Positions 47,888 to 60,000 of a stretch of DNA of 64,000 bases are shown in pieces (position 1 is the stretch's first letter; every line of letters starts with the position of its first letter). Under the pieces are notes generated by a model that saw nothing but the letters and a program-made list of their open reading frames with translations, was not told the DNA's origin and searched no databases. Origin of the DNA: Perilla frutescens (lineage: Eukaryota > Streptophyta > Magnoliopsida > Lamiales > Lamiaceae). The stretch lies in NCBI GenBank assembly GCA_026008535.1, contig BRKX01000014.1, forward strand, positions 3,100,001 to 3,164,000, given 5' to 3'. A program made the translations under genes and the position numbers.

Positions 47888-48840
47888 ATGAACATATGTA
47901 GCAACAAAACCTAAATTGGGTTGAATTTTTCAAAGAATCTTGGAAAGTAATTACATCAAAATGTGGGATCAACGTCAGATATCTGCAAATTAACACGCAC
48001 ACATCTCTTACTTTTATAAGTGCACCATGACACTTAGGGCTGTAAACGAACCGATTCGAGCCGAACACCATGATGCTCAAGCTCGGTTCGTTAAGGAATA
48101 TTCAAGCTCGAGCTCGGCTCGAGCTCGATTCGAGCTTTTTTTTCTCTTGTTCAAGCTCGGCTCGATAAATATTTGCAATGTTTGAATTCGGTTCGAGCTC
48201 GGTTCGTGAAATGCTCGAAAATTTACTAAACGAGTCTGAGCTCGAATGCTTGAAAAAAAACTCGTTTAATTTACATATTCGAGCTCGAGTTTGAAAAAAA
48301 TAGCTTATTTTATTTACCCATTTGAATTATTTATAATATTCATGAACATATTCGTAAACATGTTCGATTAAAGCTCGAGCTCGAACATGTTCGCGAGCTG
48401 GTTGAGCCGAATACTAATATGTTCGAGCTCGGCTCGAAAAATTTATCGAGCTCGATTCGAGGCTCAAGCTCGGTTCATTTAGAAAATGAACGAACTTCGA
48501 ACGAGCTTTTTTCGAGCCGAACTCTGAATAGCTCGTGAGCGGCTCTGCTCATTTACAGCCCTAATGACACTTATGTTGCACACAACACACAACGAGTATA
48601 GTAGTCGCGAATATATAGTTAAAATTAAAAAAAAAAAAAAAAAACTATATTCATGAACATATATACAAAACCTAAATTGGGTTGAATTTTCCAAAGAATC
48701 TGGGAAAGTAACATCAAAATGGGATTAATGTCAGATATCTACAAATTAACATGCATGAATACACCTTTTACTTTTATAAGACCACCACACAACGAGTAGT
48801 AGTGGTGGATATATATAGTTAATTTTAAAAAAAAGAACTA
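47888..48840. repeat. Tandem duplication downstream of the AVT gene, one copy split by a hAT
   Basis: Copy A (47888-48034 plus 48564-48640) and copy B (about 48650-48840) share cctaaattgggttgaatttt, tcagatatct and acttttataag, then cacacaacgagta. Only copy A contains the hAT at 48035-48563. The duplication therefore predates the insertion. Confidence 0.7.
48035..48563. mobile_element. Non-autonomous hAT, 529 bp, GAGCTCG-rich
   Basis: The ends are TAGGGCTGTAAA and TTTACAGCCCTA. A perfect 8-bp target duplication, atgacact, flanks it (48027-48034 and 48564-48571). The body is packed with gagctcg/cgagctc and ttcgagc words on both strands, which would bind transposase or fold. There is no ORF, so it depends on a transposase elsewhere. 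Confidence 0.92.
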
Positions 48841-48896
48841 TATATATATATATATATATATTAATTCATGAATATATATATATATATATATAATTA

Positions 48897-50963
48897 TTAT
48901 ACATGAACATGTTGTACTATATTTCTAACAGAAATAAAAGTCCCCGTCACCGCAACAAAAGATCCAAATATAAGAATCATCAAAATGAAGACGAACTCCA
49001 CCCCAAATTCCCTAGATGCTTTGTTCATCTTAAGGTAACACACACATGGAAACAAGATTGAAGCACTCACGCTCAGAAACACCCCAATGAACGCCATCAC
49101 GTATTCGAAAAACGGGACGACGACGGCGAAGACGACGGTGCCGACGACTAAGATTGTTCTGATTAATAAGCTGATGGCCATGCTGCTGCTATTCAACTTA
49201 ATAAACGTTTCTTCAAGAGCTGTGGCAATTGGAGAGATAATTATGGCATATTTGGTAATGGGATTGATGAGCGTCGTGTAAATTGCGATTTTGGAGCTAA
49301 TGTGGTTTATAGGAAGGTTTAGGGTTACTTGAGACGTCGAGTTTTCTCCATACATTAGATATCCCAAAACAGCCATTGATCCATAACTCATACTGCTCAA
49401 AACAAAGCATACCAATAACACCTGCATGCAAGAAAATATATAAAATGAAATACTTATATTTTGAGTTCTTTTTAAAAAAAATAATTCACTTTTTCAAAAT
49501 TAATCAAGAAATCACTACCCACTTTTTCAAAAATTCTGTAATTAAATATAACATTTAATCAATTTTCCAGCTCGAAAAATTATATGTAATTGATTGTATT
49601 TTAATATTTCTATTTCCACAGCCCCATAAAAACAAACCCTCAATCAATAAATCTTAAAATACAATCAATTGTGTACAATTTTTGGGCCTTTAAAATTGAT
49701 CAGATATTAAATTTACAGTTTTCTTTTGAAAAAGTGAGTATCCTTTTGTTAATTTTGAAAAAATAAGTTAATTATTTTTTAAAGAGAGCTCAAAATGTAG
49801 ATATTAAAATGTAATTTGTCGGCCTAAAAAAATTAATTGCAAGAAAAAAGAAAAGGAAATTAAAATGTTATATACTCCCTTCGTTTCGTTTTGTTTGTTA
49901 TTTTAGAATTTTAATCTAGAATAAATTAATGATTATTTTTTGGACTAATATATCCCTCCCTTTTATATTACATAAAATCTTATTCACTTATATTTTTCTA
50001 AAAAGTTGAAAAGATTTTCTCTCTCCATATATTTGTAAGGTTAAATTTGAAAGAGGGGGTGTCAAAATATATAAAACAACAAATATTTTGACACAAAAGA
50101 AAAAATCTAAAACAACAAACGAAATGAAACGGGGGAGTAGTAGTTAGTACATACCTTAGGAAATTGGGTCTTGTCTTTCATTGAAGTACAAAGAGTAGGG
50201 AAAACTGCATGACCACAGTAACAAAATGTGTAAAAACTTATAGCAGTTGGCATTCCTTTATACCTCCAAAGAGCTCCCTTTTCACTAAATCCCACATTCT
50301 CAAATGCTCCAATCCAAAAAACTGCAGCAACAAGGATGACAGAGGCCAAGATCCCACCTACAGAAACGTAACCTAGGAGGGAGAGATTCCTCAGCCATGT
50401 CGTAGGCAGCATGACAAGCGCGGTGAGCATGATGAACACTTGCTTGCCTCCGACAACTTTTCCCAGAACACGAACATTCGTGTCTGGAAAAAGTTTGTGC
50501 AGGTTGTCGCCTTCCAAGATAAGGAACTCAACCGCGAGCAGGAAGAGTTCGAGGTACATGAAAATGGAGATTAGGGCTCTCCCTTTCTTGCCGAATGCTG
50601 CTTGGCCTATGTCGGGGTAGGTTTTGATGAGAGGGTTTGTGTCCATGCATTTCTTCAGAAGTAAACCTGTGTAGAAACAAATTATGGCTGTCCCAAAAAG
50701 AGTTGTTAGAGAAAGCCAGCCTCCCTGTGACAGTGCGTATGGGATCGATAATAGTCCAATCCCTGCAATTTGGAAAATAAAATTTGAAATTAAATTAACA
50801 CAAGTAAATGAAATTTTGATTGAATCTTGAAAGATTATAATGTACCTGTTAAGGCATTGAGGCCGTTGAAGCAAGTTGTGATGAATGTAGTGCCATTGTT
50901 TTGTGGTGGCGTTGGGTGTGATTGGTTTTGGGTTTCCAATTTCTCAATGTTGGCAAGCTCCAT
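48897..50963 (-). CDS. AVT1: AVT1-type vacuolar amino-acid transporter
   Basis: Three exons (50963-50846, 50762-50155, 49421-48897) join to 416 residues. This is an AAAP-family (amino acid/auxin permease) protein. The N-terminus (about 1-30) is soluble and short, followed by about eleven membrane helices. Family signs include ITTCFNGLNALTGIGLLSIP across the first splice, then PYALSQGGW, CMDTNPLIKTYPDIGQAAFG, and CYCGHAVFPTLCTSMKDKTQFPK before the last intron. Plant AVT1 proteins move neutral amino acids across the tonoplast, using the proton gradient. The family name is firm, but substrate and membrane are inferred. The N-terminal domain is shorter than in many AVT1 members. Intron 2 (49422-50154) is almost entirely two MITEs. 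Confidence 0.92.
49443..49826. mobile_element. Foldback MITE in AVT intron 2
   Basis: The left end aatacttatattttgagttc and the right end gctcaaaatgtagatattaa are inverted repeats. The interior shares tcaattttcc, atgtaattgattgtatttta and gaaaaagtgagta-type blocks with the copies at 13.5 and 63.6 kb. Confidence 0.7.
49875..50137. mobile_element. Stowaway-like MITE, copy 2 (263 bp), in AVT intron 2
   Basis: The left end ctcccttcgtttcgttttgt and the complement of the right end (ctcccccgtttcatttcgtt) are well-matched inverted repeats. TA target duplications lie on both sides. The interior is close to the 30.6 kb copy. It ends about 17 bp from the exon 2 donor. Confidence 0.88.
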
Positions 50964-51033
50964 TGTTTGTTTAGTGGACTTAATTAATTTCCAACAAGTG
51001 CTAGCTGGCTGCACATATTTATGTATACATGTG

Positions 51034-51065
<32 letters not shown>

Positions 51066-51096
51066 ATATGAGGTTTGGTGTTTGTCTATTCACAAC

Positions 51097-52043
51097 TTCT
51101 ACAAGAAAATACCAGAATATATAGCAGCAGAAATATCCGTCTCCAAATTCATTTTTTCCGTCTCTAGCTAAATCCAGTTAGCGACGGAATTGAGATGGAA
51201 AAATTACGTCTCTAATATCGTGTTCGCTAAATATTTAGAGACGGATTAGAAACGAAATAATCTACTGCTATCCTCAGTCGCTTTGTTTGGTCACCGGTAT
51301 TTGGCGACCAAATTTACCATCTCTAATTTTAGAGACGGAAAATTCAGTTACTAAATTGGAGACCATTTTTGGATTTGGAAACCGAATATCCTGTCTCTAA
51401 TTTTAGAGACGGAATATTCAGTCACTAAATTGAAGACCAATTTTATTTTTTTGAGACTGAATATTCTGCTTCTAATCTGTTTCTAGTGTGAAATTTTTTA
51501 TTTTAATTATTTATACCTATATATAAATTAAATATATCAATACTAATAAAAACATTCGAATATCATCGAATCAAATAAAATCCAAATATTTGAATCACAT
51601 TTAACAGCATAATATCATCCGTACAATATTTCACAAAAGTTGCAATGTACTAGCCAAACTTTCAATATTCATAACAAAGCAGTTTATAATGTAAGTACCA
51701 AACATCTAAAAACACAACATAACTAACTGGTTGGTGGAGGTTGTTGTGGCCGTGAATTGAACAAGTGGGGTTGCATTCGAACTGATAGATAGGCCTCGAT
51801 CATCTCCTGCATCTGTTGTTGCTGTTGTTCCATCTGCTACTGCAAAACCTCTCCATATGTCGTTTAGCATCTTCTCGTTCTTTTTGCAATGACTCTTAGC
51901 TCTCTCGTAGTTGGTTTTCTAGGATTTGTCTGAAAAAATTAATTATAGTTGAAGTTTTTATATAAGAAAATGCATAATATAGTAATTAGTAATTTTTTCT
52001 AGGATCTGTCTCCGATTCCGTCACTATTTCGGTTTTTTCTTGT
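51097..52043. mobile_element. CACTA-like non-autonomous element
   Basis: The left end reads ctacaagaaaatacc and the right end ggttttttcttgtagtg, the CACTACAAGAAAA motif inverted, with a damaged left terminus. Subterminal repeats on both strands are built on agagacggaatattcagt and ctaattttagagacgga. At 51930-51750 the minus strand holds a broken Glu/Arg/Gln-rich stretch (QILENQLRES, then EREDAKRHM), similar to the tail of En/Spm-type transposase genes. No intact ORF remains. Confidence 0.65.
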
Positions 52044-53318
52044 AGTGTTCTTTGTTTTTCCACCATACGTAAAATTCAATTAGTTCAATTGAAATAATAG
52101 TTGGAAGTTAATAAGGAACTTTAGACTATAGTAGTTACTTTTTGTTCAAATGAAGTACAAGCCAACAAATTCAATAACTTCCAGAATATGAAAAATGAAC
52201 AGAATAATTAAATTAGTAAATTTACTACTCTTCTCTTTGCTTAAATGGTTAATTTAGTAATATATATATATATATATATATATATTCTATTTTGGACTAA
52301 CAATATTACATCAAGTTACGTTACCAAAATTTGATATGATAAAATTGATTCTCATAAAACTTATCCAGATAGGTGGATAATGATATTGAATACACTTTAT
52401 GTAAGGAGGAAGGTCTACCATAAATAATGACTATCAAATTAAATTAGAATATTATTTGCTTTAAAAAAGAGTGGAAACGCAGATTCCATGAATATGCAGA
52501 ACGATTCATGTACCTAGATTGAGATTCCCACCACTATATAAACTATGAAGTGCACTTATGTCTATACTCCACCAATACCTCAATCATTATGAGATTTCTT
52601 ATTTATTTAATATTTGTGTTTAATTTTTTCATAAAAATTATATCAATATGTATTTTTTATATAATATTATCATTTAGGGCTCGTTTGGTTGGTAGGAAAG
52701 TAAAATTATTTAGAAATATGATTTCTAGGAAAATGATTATGATATATTACAACTACAGGCTATTTAAAAGAAAAGTCGGAGGAAAAGAAGTAAAAGTGTA
52801 AGAAATCATAAATAACTTAATAACTTCTTTTTTGTTCTTAGTTTATAAAAAGAATTGAATGTGTTATCCACAATCATAACTTTCCAGTCTTTGAATATAT
52901 ATATTTTGGTTTGATCTTCTACTCTAGGGCACTTGTTCGATCATGTGTGTATTGTGTTTCCTGATGTTGTTTTATCATCAACAATCTTAATTATTTTCCT
53001 AATAATTCTAGCTATCTGATTATATATATATATATACTAGTATATACTAGTGATTGTGAGCTTGTTTAATTTTTATAGAATCTGTTTCAAAAGGGTGAAG
53101 TTATACATATTTGATATATGACAAATAATAGATTCTTTATCAACGTAAGGCTGAATTTTAGTTGATATCTATCTAATTATGATGCTTTAATTTTGTTTTT
53201 CAAAGAATGTAATTCTCTTAACCAATTTTATGTTACCAATTTTGTTTTTCAAAGAACTTAATTTAATAAGCTTTTATTGCATCTCATTATTATTGTTTCG
53301 AGCGAACAAGTTTACCAA
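52044..53318. other. AT-rich intergenic DNA
   Basis: It includes an (AT)n run at 52259-52285 and a transposon-end-like motif (gggctcgtttggttgg, 52677-52692) without a partner. No gene is supported. Confidence 0.5.
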
Positions 53319-54112
53319 TAATATACACCACTAAAATTTTCAAATACACTACATTTACTAAATACACCACCGTCTTAGATAAAAATTCATTATTTTTACT
53401 TCATGCACCACACTATTTTTCAATTTTAACATTTAATTTATGCCAGCCATCACCCTCCTATATGTTAGTCTGTGTTATCTTCTCCATCTCTCACAAATGA
53501 AAAATTTGTCGCCATTGGCAATTACCCTCCTCCACTCTACTGAAATCAGCCATCATCAACGTTTTCAACCGCAATATAATTGATTCTTCATGGCGTCGGA
53601 TAGCCAGAGCTTGCCATTCCGACCAAGATTCTCCAACAATTCTTACATGAAATTATTGTTCCAAATCTGTAAAACCTCCAAACTTCAAAAATCGCTACTA
53701 CAGATGAGATAAAACTTCATCTTCTTTCTCTTTGCTTTTTCACTTTATTTCGCTTTATTGCTAGTTTTCCTTCTACCATGATTGGCTTGAAGTAACAAAA
53801 AAGACATTTGAAAAGAAAAGAACACGGTGTCTGTCAAAGTTCATTCTTGATTTGATTTTCTTCCTTTCTTAGGGTTATTCTTATCACACAAACTAAATCA
53901 TCTCTCGATGAGTGTCTCGGAAGTGGAGAGATTTTCTTACTCAACCCATAGTGAAGGGATAGGATCTAGCAAGTAAGTTATTAACTTATTACACTTAGTT
54001 CAAATTTATTTTAATTTTTCAAAAGTTTGTAGTGGGTATTTAAGTAATTTAGTAATTATATACTTTTGAAATAATTCTAATAATGGTGTATAAAATAAAA
54101 TTAGTAGTGTAT
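53319..54112 (+). other. Possible foldback element holding gene-like exons
   Basis: Outer segments (atacaccactaaaatttt with atacactac on the left; the inverted order on the right) resemble diverged inverted ends. Inside are a small ORF, 53590-53712 (40 residues, MASDSQSLPFRPRFSNNSY at its start), and an exon-like block at about 53872-53970. The block has a strong acceptor (tcttcctttcttag) and a donor (gcaa|gtaagtt). This could be a captured host-gene piece. I do not recognise the protein. Confidence 0.3.
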
Positions 54113-54337
54113 TTAGAATCTACAAAATTGAATGGTAGAAAAAGAATCAACCTAATTCCACGAATCCAGATCAAATAAATAGCCCTGGTGACGAAATTTG
54201 TGTTATATATAAAGCTAAAAAATTTGGGTTTTCAATTTAATTTCAAACATTTGTCCCCGCGAAGGTGCTAGTTGCGGCAAATGATACACTTATCAATTAT
54301 ATTGCTCATGTTCCTCCTTTAAAATTGATTCTTCTTT

Positions 54338-54550
54338 TTTTTTTTTTTTAGATGTGGAGGGTAACCCACAACCGTTACCGTGGTGCGCGCTGAGTAAACT
54401 CCGTCCCTGTGTAATAGCCTACAAACCTACACAGGGGAGGTAAACCACACTTGGCAAGTCATGTGTGACAGACGTGTTGGTGGTGGGTCGAACTTGAGAC
54501 CTTTGACCTTAATAAACACCACTCCACCACTAGGCCATCCACAAGGAAAC
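54338..54550 (-). mobile_element. tRNA-related SINE, complete, 213 bp
   Basis: The minus strand carries an A-box-like ggcctagtggtggag and a B-box-like caagttcgaccc about 35 bases later, and ends in a run of about 14 A. Target duplications attcttcttt lie at 54328-54337 and 54551-54560. A worn relative lies at 34390-34580. Confidence 0.85.
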
Positions 54551-54867
54551 ATTCTTCTTTATTTTTAGTTATGAAACATGGTTGGGGTTCGGGGTTATGA
54601 TTTTAGTTAAGTTTTAAGTAATGAAACTTATCGATAAAAAAATATTTTTTTGATTAATACTTATATTTGTAAAAATAATAGGGATTATAAATAGAAAAAT
54701 GAGGGTTTGTGTATAGAATTTCCCATTTAGTATTGACCAAATTCGTATAAATATTAAATACAAGCATACAAAAGTTGTTGAGAGAGAGAGAGAGATAGAT
54801 TATGGGCTTGTTAGTAGACTTTTCGTGTTGGGCTTCTCCCATGATTTTAATATTAGTCCATGAAAGT

Positions 54868-55653
54868 AGGGGTGCACAAAAATTTGCACCAGCCGATCAA
54901 ACCAGCCAATTCAAATCGAATTTAAGACGTTTGACTCATTATGATGACATGCCGAATTTATTGCGGTTCATAAATATTGTTGACCGATCTTATTGGGTTG
55001 GCTCACGGGTTTAAGGGTTTCGACCCAAACCAACCAAATTCAAACTGTTACTCTTTATTTAATTTTTTATATATATTTTTATATATGTATAAAATCTTTA
55101 TTGTATATATTCTTGGTTGTAGAACTTGTCATCAATTGGTTCGCTGACTTGCAGTATTGTTGGAGGAATGCAAGTTTACTTATAAATTTAACACTCTTCT
55201 GTAACTATTTACTCACATGCTATTGTGCTAGTTAAAATAATTTTTTGTATTTGCTTCTGATATTTCCAAATAATTTATTGAATTTGCATCTAATATTTGC
55301 TCTTTCCTGAACAGGAGTTTAATTTTCTCTGTACCGTTCCAACTCCAATTTTATGACATGCATATTTATTTTATTTGATAGGTTTTTAGTTAATATTGTT
55401 TATAATATATGATTAATGATTTAAAATATAAAAAAAATAACTAAGATTTGGTAAAATTTATTTCAATTTTTTTTTGTCATAACCTTATGAACCTAATCCA
55501 ACCCAACACTCATATCCTTGTGAGAAGTAGGGTTGGGTTGTGAGGGAAAAAAAAAAGATTAACGGATTATAATTTCTTTAAACCGTTGTCTATGAGTTGG
55601 CCTATTTAAATACCCTCAACCCGGTCAACCCAACCCGTATTCACCCCTACTAG
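54868..55653. mobile_element. Non-autonomous hAT-like element
   Basis: The ends are taggggtgcacaaa on the left and the inverted attcacccctac on the right. Subterminal zones carry gggttggctcacgggttt and, inverted, aacccggtcaacccaaccc. Flanks (tgaaag and gaaag) are similar but not a clean 8-bp duplication. No transposase is present. Confidence 0.6.
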
Positions 55654-57036
55654 AAAGTATCCAGAATAAATTTTTTCATGAAATACCATATTTCTAAAGC
55701 TAATTTTAATATTCAAGAATAATGACAAACAAATATCATAATTCCATGATCATATTTCACCTCAAAAGTTAAATGCCGAAGCATGAAAGACAGTCGCTCA
55801 AAAATAGCGAGATTTCCATTATTTATTTGAGAATCAAAATAAAATTTATCAACTTAAGGTCCAAATTCTGTACTGCATGTCAATTTAATTAGAATCTAAA
55901 CTTTTTTTTTTTTTTTTTTGTCAATTAAGGATTTGAATTGTTGAAACTGCCAATCTTGGTTAAAAAAATTATATTTCATTTTTTATCAAATAAATTTTAA
56001 TTGATTTTCGGTAAATAGTACATGAATGGTTGAATTAATAAATAAAAAAATAATATAAATTTTAAAAAATCACAATACTGTGTGATTTTGAGTTTGAGTG
56101 GGACTCAAAAAATGTCTCTACATTGAGAGAGAATTAGATACGAATACAAACTACGCAATTTATATATGTCTGTACTCGACATTTTTTATCTTAATTTTTG
56201 AGTTTGATGTGTTGATTCATAAATTATATGTGTTTCTATTTTTTTATTTCTTATTTTACATTTATTGGCCATCTCATATGGTTGCATGCTGCATATGTTC
56301 ATTTTTTTTTTATTTTTTTTTTTGAGCAGACATATGTTCATTTTCTGTTTCAAGAAATAAGATCTTATTTGTAAGGATTGATATGTAGAATTCAAGTTTC
56401 ACAGTCATCCATTTCTGTTACTAAATTTTTCATTAACAGATGTGTAAAATGATTTCTACTGATTATATAATTTCTAAATATTATTATATTATAACTAATT
56501 ATAATTAATATTTATTGTTAAGAATTGAAATTTTACAATATTATATACCATAAATTTGAAATAATCAACTATAAAAGTCAATTATATTAACTAAAAATGA
56601 AAACTAAATACTAAAAAATAATTATGAATCATAGGAATAAACCTTAAATAATAATGTAAAATGATATTAAATTTAAACGAAATTAAAATTGAAGAAAAAA
56701 ATATAAAAAAAATTTAATAATTTTAACATTTAGGACTCATCGTACACAACTTTGGACAAGAGGACGTGGTTCGCAAGAATGGATATTCTAATTTTTTTTA
56801 AAGATAAAAAGGGAAATTAATCTAATACTTGCTCCCCAAACATTTAAAAGAGAAACAGAAAGACATTTGGAGAGAGAGAGAGAGAGAGGGAGAGGGCTGA
56901 AATTTCCATTGAAGGGCCCTCTCAAAACTCAACCTTTCAAGAAAAAAAAACCCAAAATTAAATTTGTGAATCATAGGAGTTTTGTTGCTGTTGATTAATT
57001 AATATAGTCCTATGGTTCACAAAGTTCCGATCTTTG
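55654..57036. other. Intergenic DNA and apyrase promoter/leader
   Basis: AT-rich, with T runs near 55902 and 56306. A (GA)n tract (about 56871-56893) lies some 150 bp before the apyrase start codon, probably in its leader or core promoter. No other gene is seen. Confidence 0.5.
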
Positions 57037-60000
57037 ATGCGCCGATTGAATGCCCGCACAGTAAACCCTAGTTCGGAAGAAGAAAGCAAAGACATGGATC
57101 CGAGCAAACTCCAATTCCGGGCGGGCCGACCCGGATTCCGACCCCCCACCAACAAGCAGCCAAACCCCAGATCAAAATGTTGTTTGTACACATCTCTCTC
57201 CATTGCGATTCTGTTATTTTGCTACATTCTGTTGTTTGGCAATACAGTTAAAGGAAACAAGAAATACGGCGTCGTGATTGATGGGGGGAGCACGGGGACT
57301 AGGATTCACGTGTTTAATTACGACGTTAGGAATGGGAATTTGGTTCTCGATTTTTCCGAGAAGGGGCGGGCGTCGATGAGGGTGAATCCGGGCCTGTCAG
57401 CTTATGCGGAGGATCCGCAGGGGGCGAGCGCCGCGGTGGGGCAGCTGGTGGAGTTTGCGAAGAGGAATGTGCCGAGAGAACGTTGGGGTGACACCGAGAT
57501 TCGCCTGATGGCCACGGCTGGTATGAGGTTATTGGATAAAGAAGATCAAGAAAAGATCTTCAATGCTTGCAGGAGGACTTTGAGGGCATCTGGATTTATG
57601 TTTCGTGATGATTGGGCTAGTGTTATTTCGGGTATATTAAAATGTTATGAGTTTATGTTTTATATTATTATTGTTCTTCTTGTATCTTAGTTTGCTAATC
57701 CCGTGTAGTTGGTTAACTTTGTGATGTGGTGGGATGTTTTAATTCAATCCTTCGGAAATGTGTTTCTTGCTTGTTAAGTGGAATCAGCCGAAACTATTTG
57801 CAAGTATTCTAGGCAGCTTTAGAGAAAAAAATAATGAAATTTTGGCGTTGCTAGAGTTTTAATGATTTTGACTGAAAAGATATTGTGTTTGCACTTCGCA
57901 TGTGAATAACGTGAGCTTGATTCGGGAATTGTAACCGTGTAAGTTATTTGCTATACTTCTTCATGTCCAATCATTCAACTATGTTTGCTAGTTCACTTTT
58001 AGAAATGTGAGGAAATCTGTGTTCTCTTCATTTTTAACAATCAGCATGTATAATTGTATACTAATTTGAGTATTTTTTAATTCTTTTGTATTTTTATGCC
58101 TCATTGTCACAAACGTTTGATTATTTTAGTAATATCTTTCCAATTCTTTTAGGGTCTGATGAAGGCTTGTTTGCTTGGGTCGTGGCTAACTATGCTCTTG
58201 GAACTCTTGGAGCGGAACCGACACAAACAACTGGCATAATTGAACTTGGTGGTGCATCAGCTCAGGTTCTAATCTTAAATTCATATGGTTCACAGTTCGA
58301 AACAATAATATCAAGTATCAACAGTTCATATGTTATTTTTTACGTTTCTGAAATGAACCTATGAACTAGTAACTGACTGATCTGGCAGAAGCAATGTTTT
58401 TTTTCCTATTTTGATTTCTCTCTCTCTCTCTTTCTCTCTTTTTTTTTTCTCTGTAGTCTTATTTTGATTCTGATTTTTATGGCTGCAGGTTACATTTGTC
58501 TCGAATGAGCCCATGCCCCCAGAGTTCTCTCGGAAAGTTAAATTTGGGAATTTCACTTATAATCTATACAGTCACAGCTTGCTTCACTTTGGCCAGGTAA
58601 CCTTTCTTCTAACTCAATGTCATTGATGTAGTGTCAGTGGTAATAGCATGTTTGCTGTAGCCAAGTTTCAAATATGTCTTCTTGCTTGAGTAGTGGATGG
58701 GATTGCCACTTTTTAAAGATGTTAGATGTGTACCCTCTTTGTTTGTGCATGTGAATGGTTGATTTATGTTGTTTCTCTAGCAGGGCCGTCCCTTTAGTTT
58801 TAGGAATAAACTATGCAATGGAACACTTAGCAGTGCCTTACATTTTCCCAAATTTCATAAGAAACTGCAGCCTTTCTTGGAACTTGATGGTTGTTATGTT
58901 CTTGCTTGTAATTTAATATTAATGTATTACCTAATAAGGCAAATCCTACAAAAATCTTTCCTCTTGCTCTAATGATAAAAAATGTCATTTACTTGATGTT
59001 TGTGACAGGAATTTACATGTTACTATTGTACATACTACATAGTTTATAATATTCTGGCATATGCATTGTGTATTGAAATAATTTTCTGCTGATTATAATG
59101 TCATCATGCTATTAGTTATGAAGTCTGGAACCAGTGTCAGATTTTTTTAACTACTGTTGTTTTTGTAGAATGTTGCCTCTGACTTGTTGAAAGAATCTCT
59201 TCTATTGGGAGGCCAAGAATTGGGTATGTAAAGCTGAAGTGTTCTTTTGTTTGCTCTTGGTTGTATTTATAGAGCTTCTTTTCTCTATAATTCTCATTTC
59301 CCCCACCTCATCGTATTTTGGTGAAATATTTTCAACCAAATTAGATTTATACTCTTAAGTTTATTCTTTAGACTTAGTACTACATATTCATTCTTCATTT
59401 GGTTTATAAGCTTGTTATTGGTACACCATTCCATGAAAGTTTCTTGGGTCTGGATGAGAACTAGCTGAACATTGAAATAGTGGTAAACATGCGGGCATTA
59501 ATCTATTATGATTTCGAGCATCTAATTCAGTTATGATTGTAATGTTATTGCAATTGATTTTTCTTTGCAACCCAATCATCAATCTTTGTTTTTTACAAAG
59601 CACATATAGCATTGGCTATTACTTAAAGGAGGAGTAGTTTATAAATGTTTTTTTCTGAGTGCACACCTTCACTTTTCATCCTTATTAAGGACAAGAAGCA
59701 TGATTGCTGCACATTTGTCTTGGTTTTGATTGGCTGATAATAATTTCTACTTCAGACTCATGGAAAATTAAATCCTTCTTTCTGAAGTTTGTAAGTTTGT
59801 TTGCTAGTGCAGCTACTGAATCTCTTCATAGAGAGAAACCAATGGATCCTTGTACTCCTAGAGGATATGACCTTGAAACGGAGGATGGGAAGCTCTCTCC
59901 TACTACTTTGATTGAAAAAAAGCGATACATATCTACTTTGTTTCCCAATGGTAATTTCTCCGAGTGCCGGTCTGCTTCTTTGAAGCTGTTGCAGAAAGGG

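Noticed and set aside
52677..52692. gggctcgtttggttgg, like the start of Tourist/hAT MITEs
   Set aside because: No matching inverted end or target duplication could be found within a reasonable distance.
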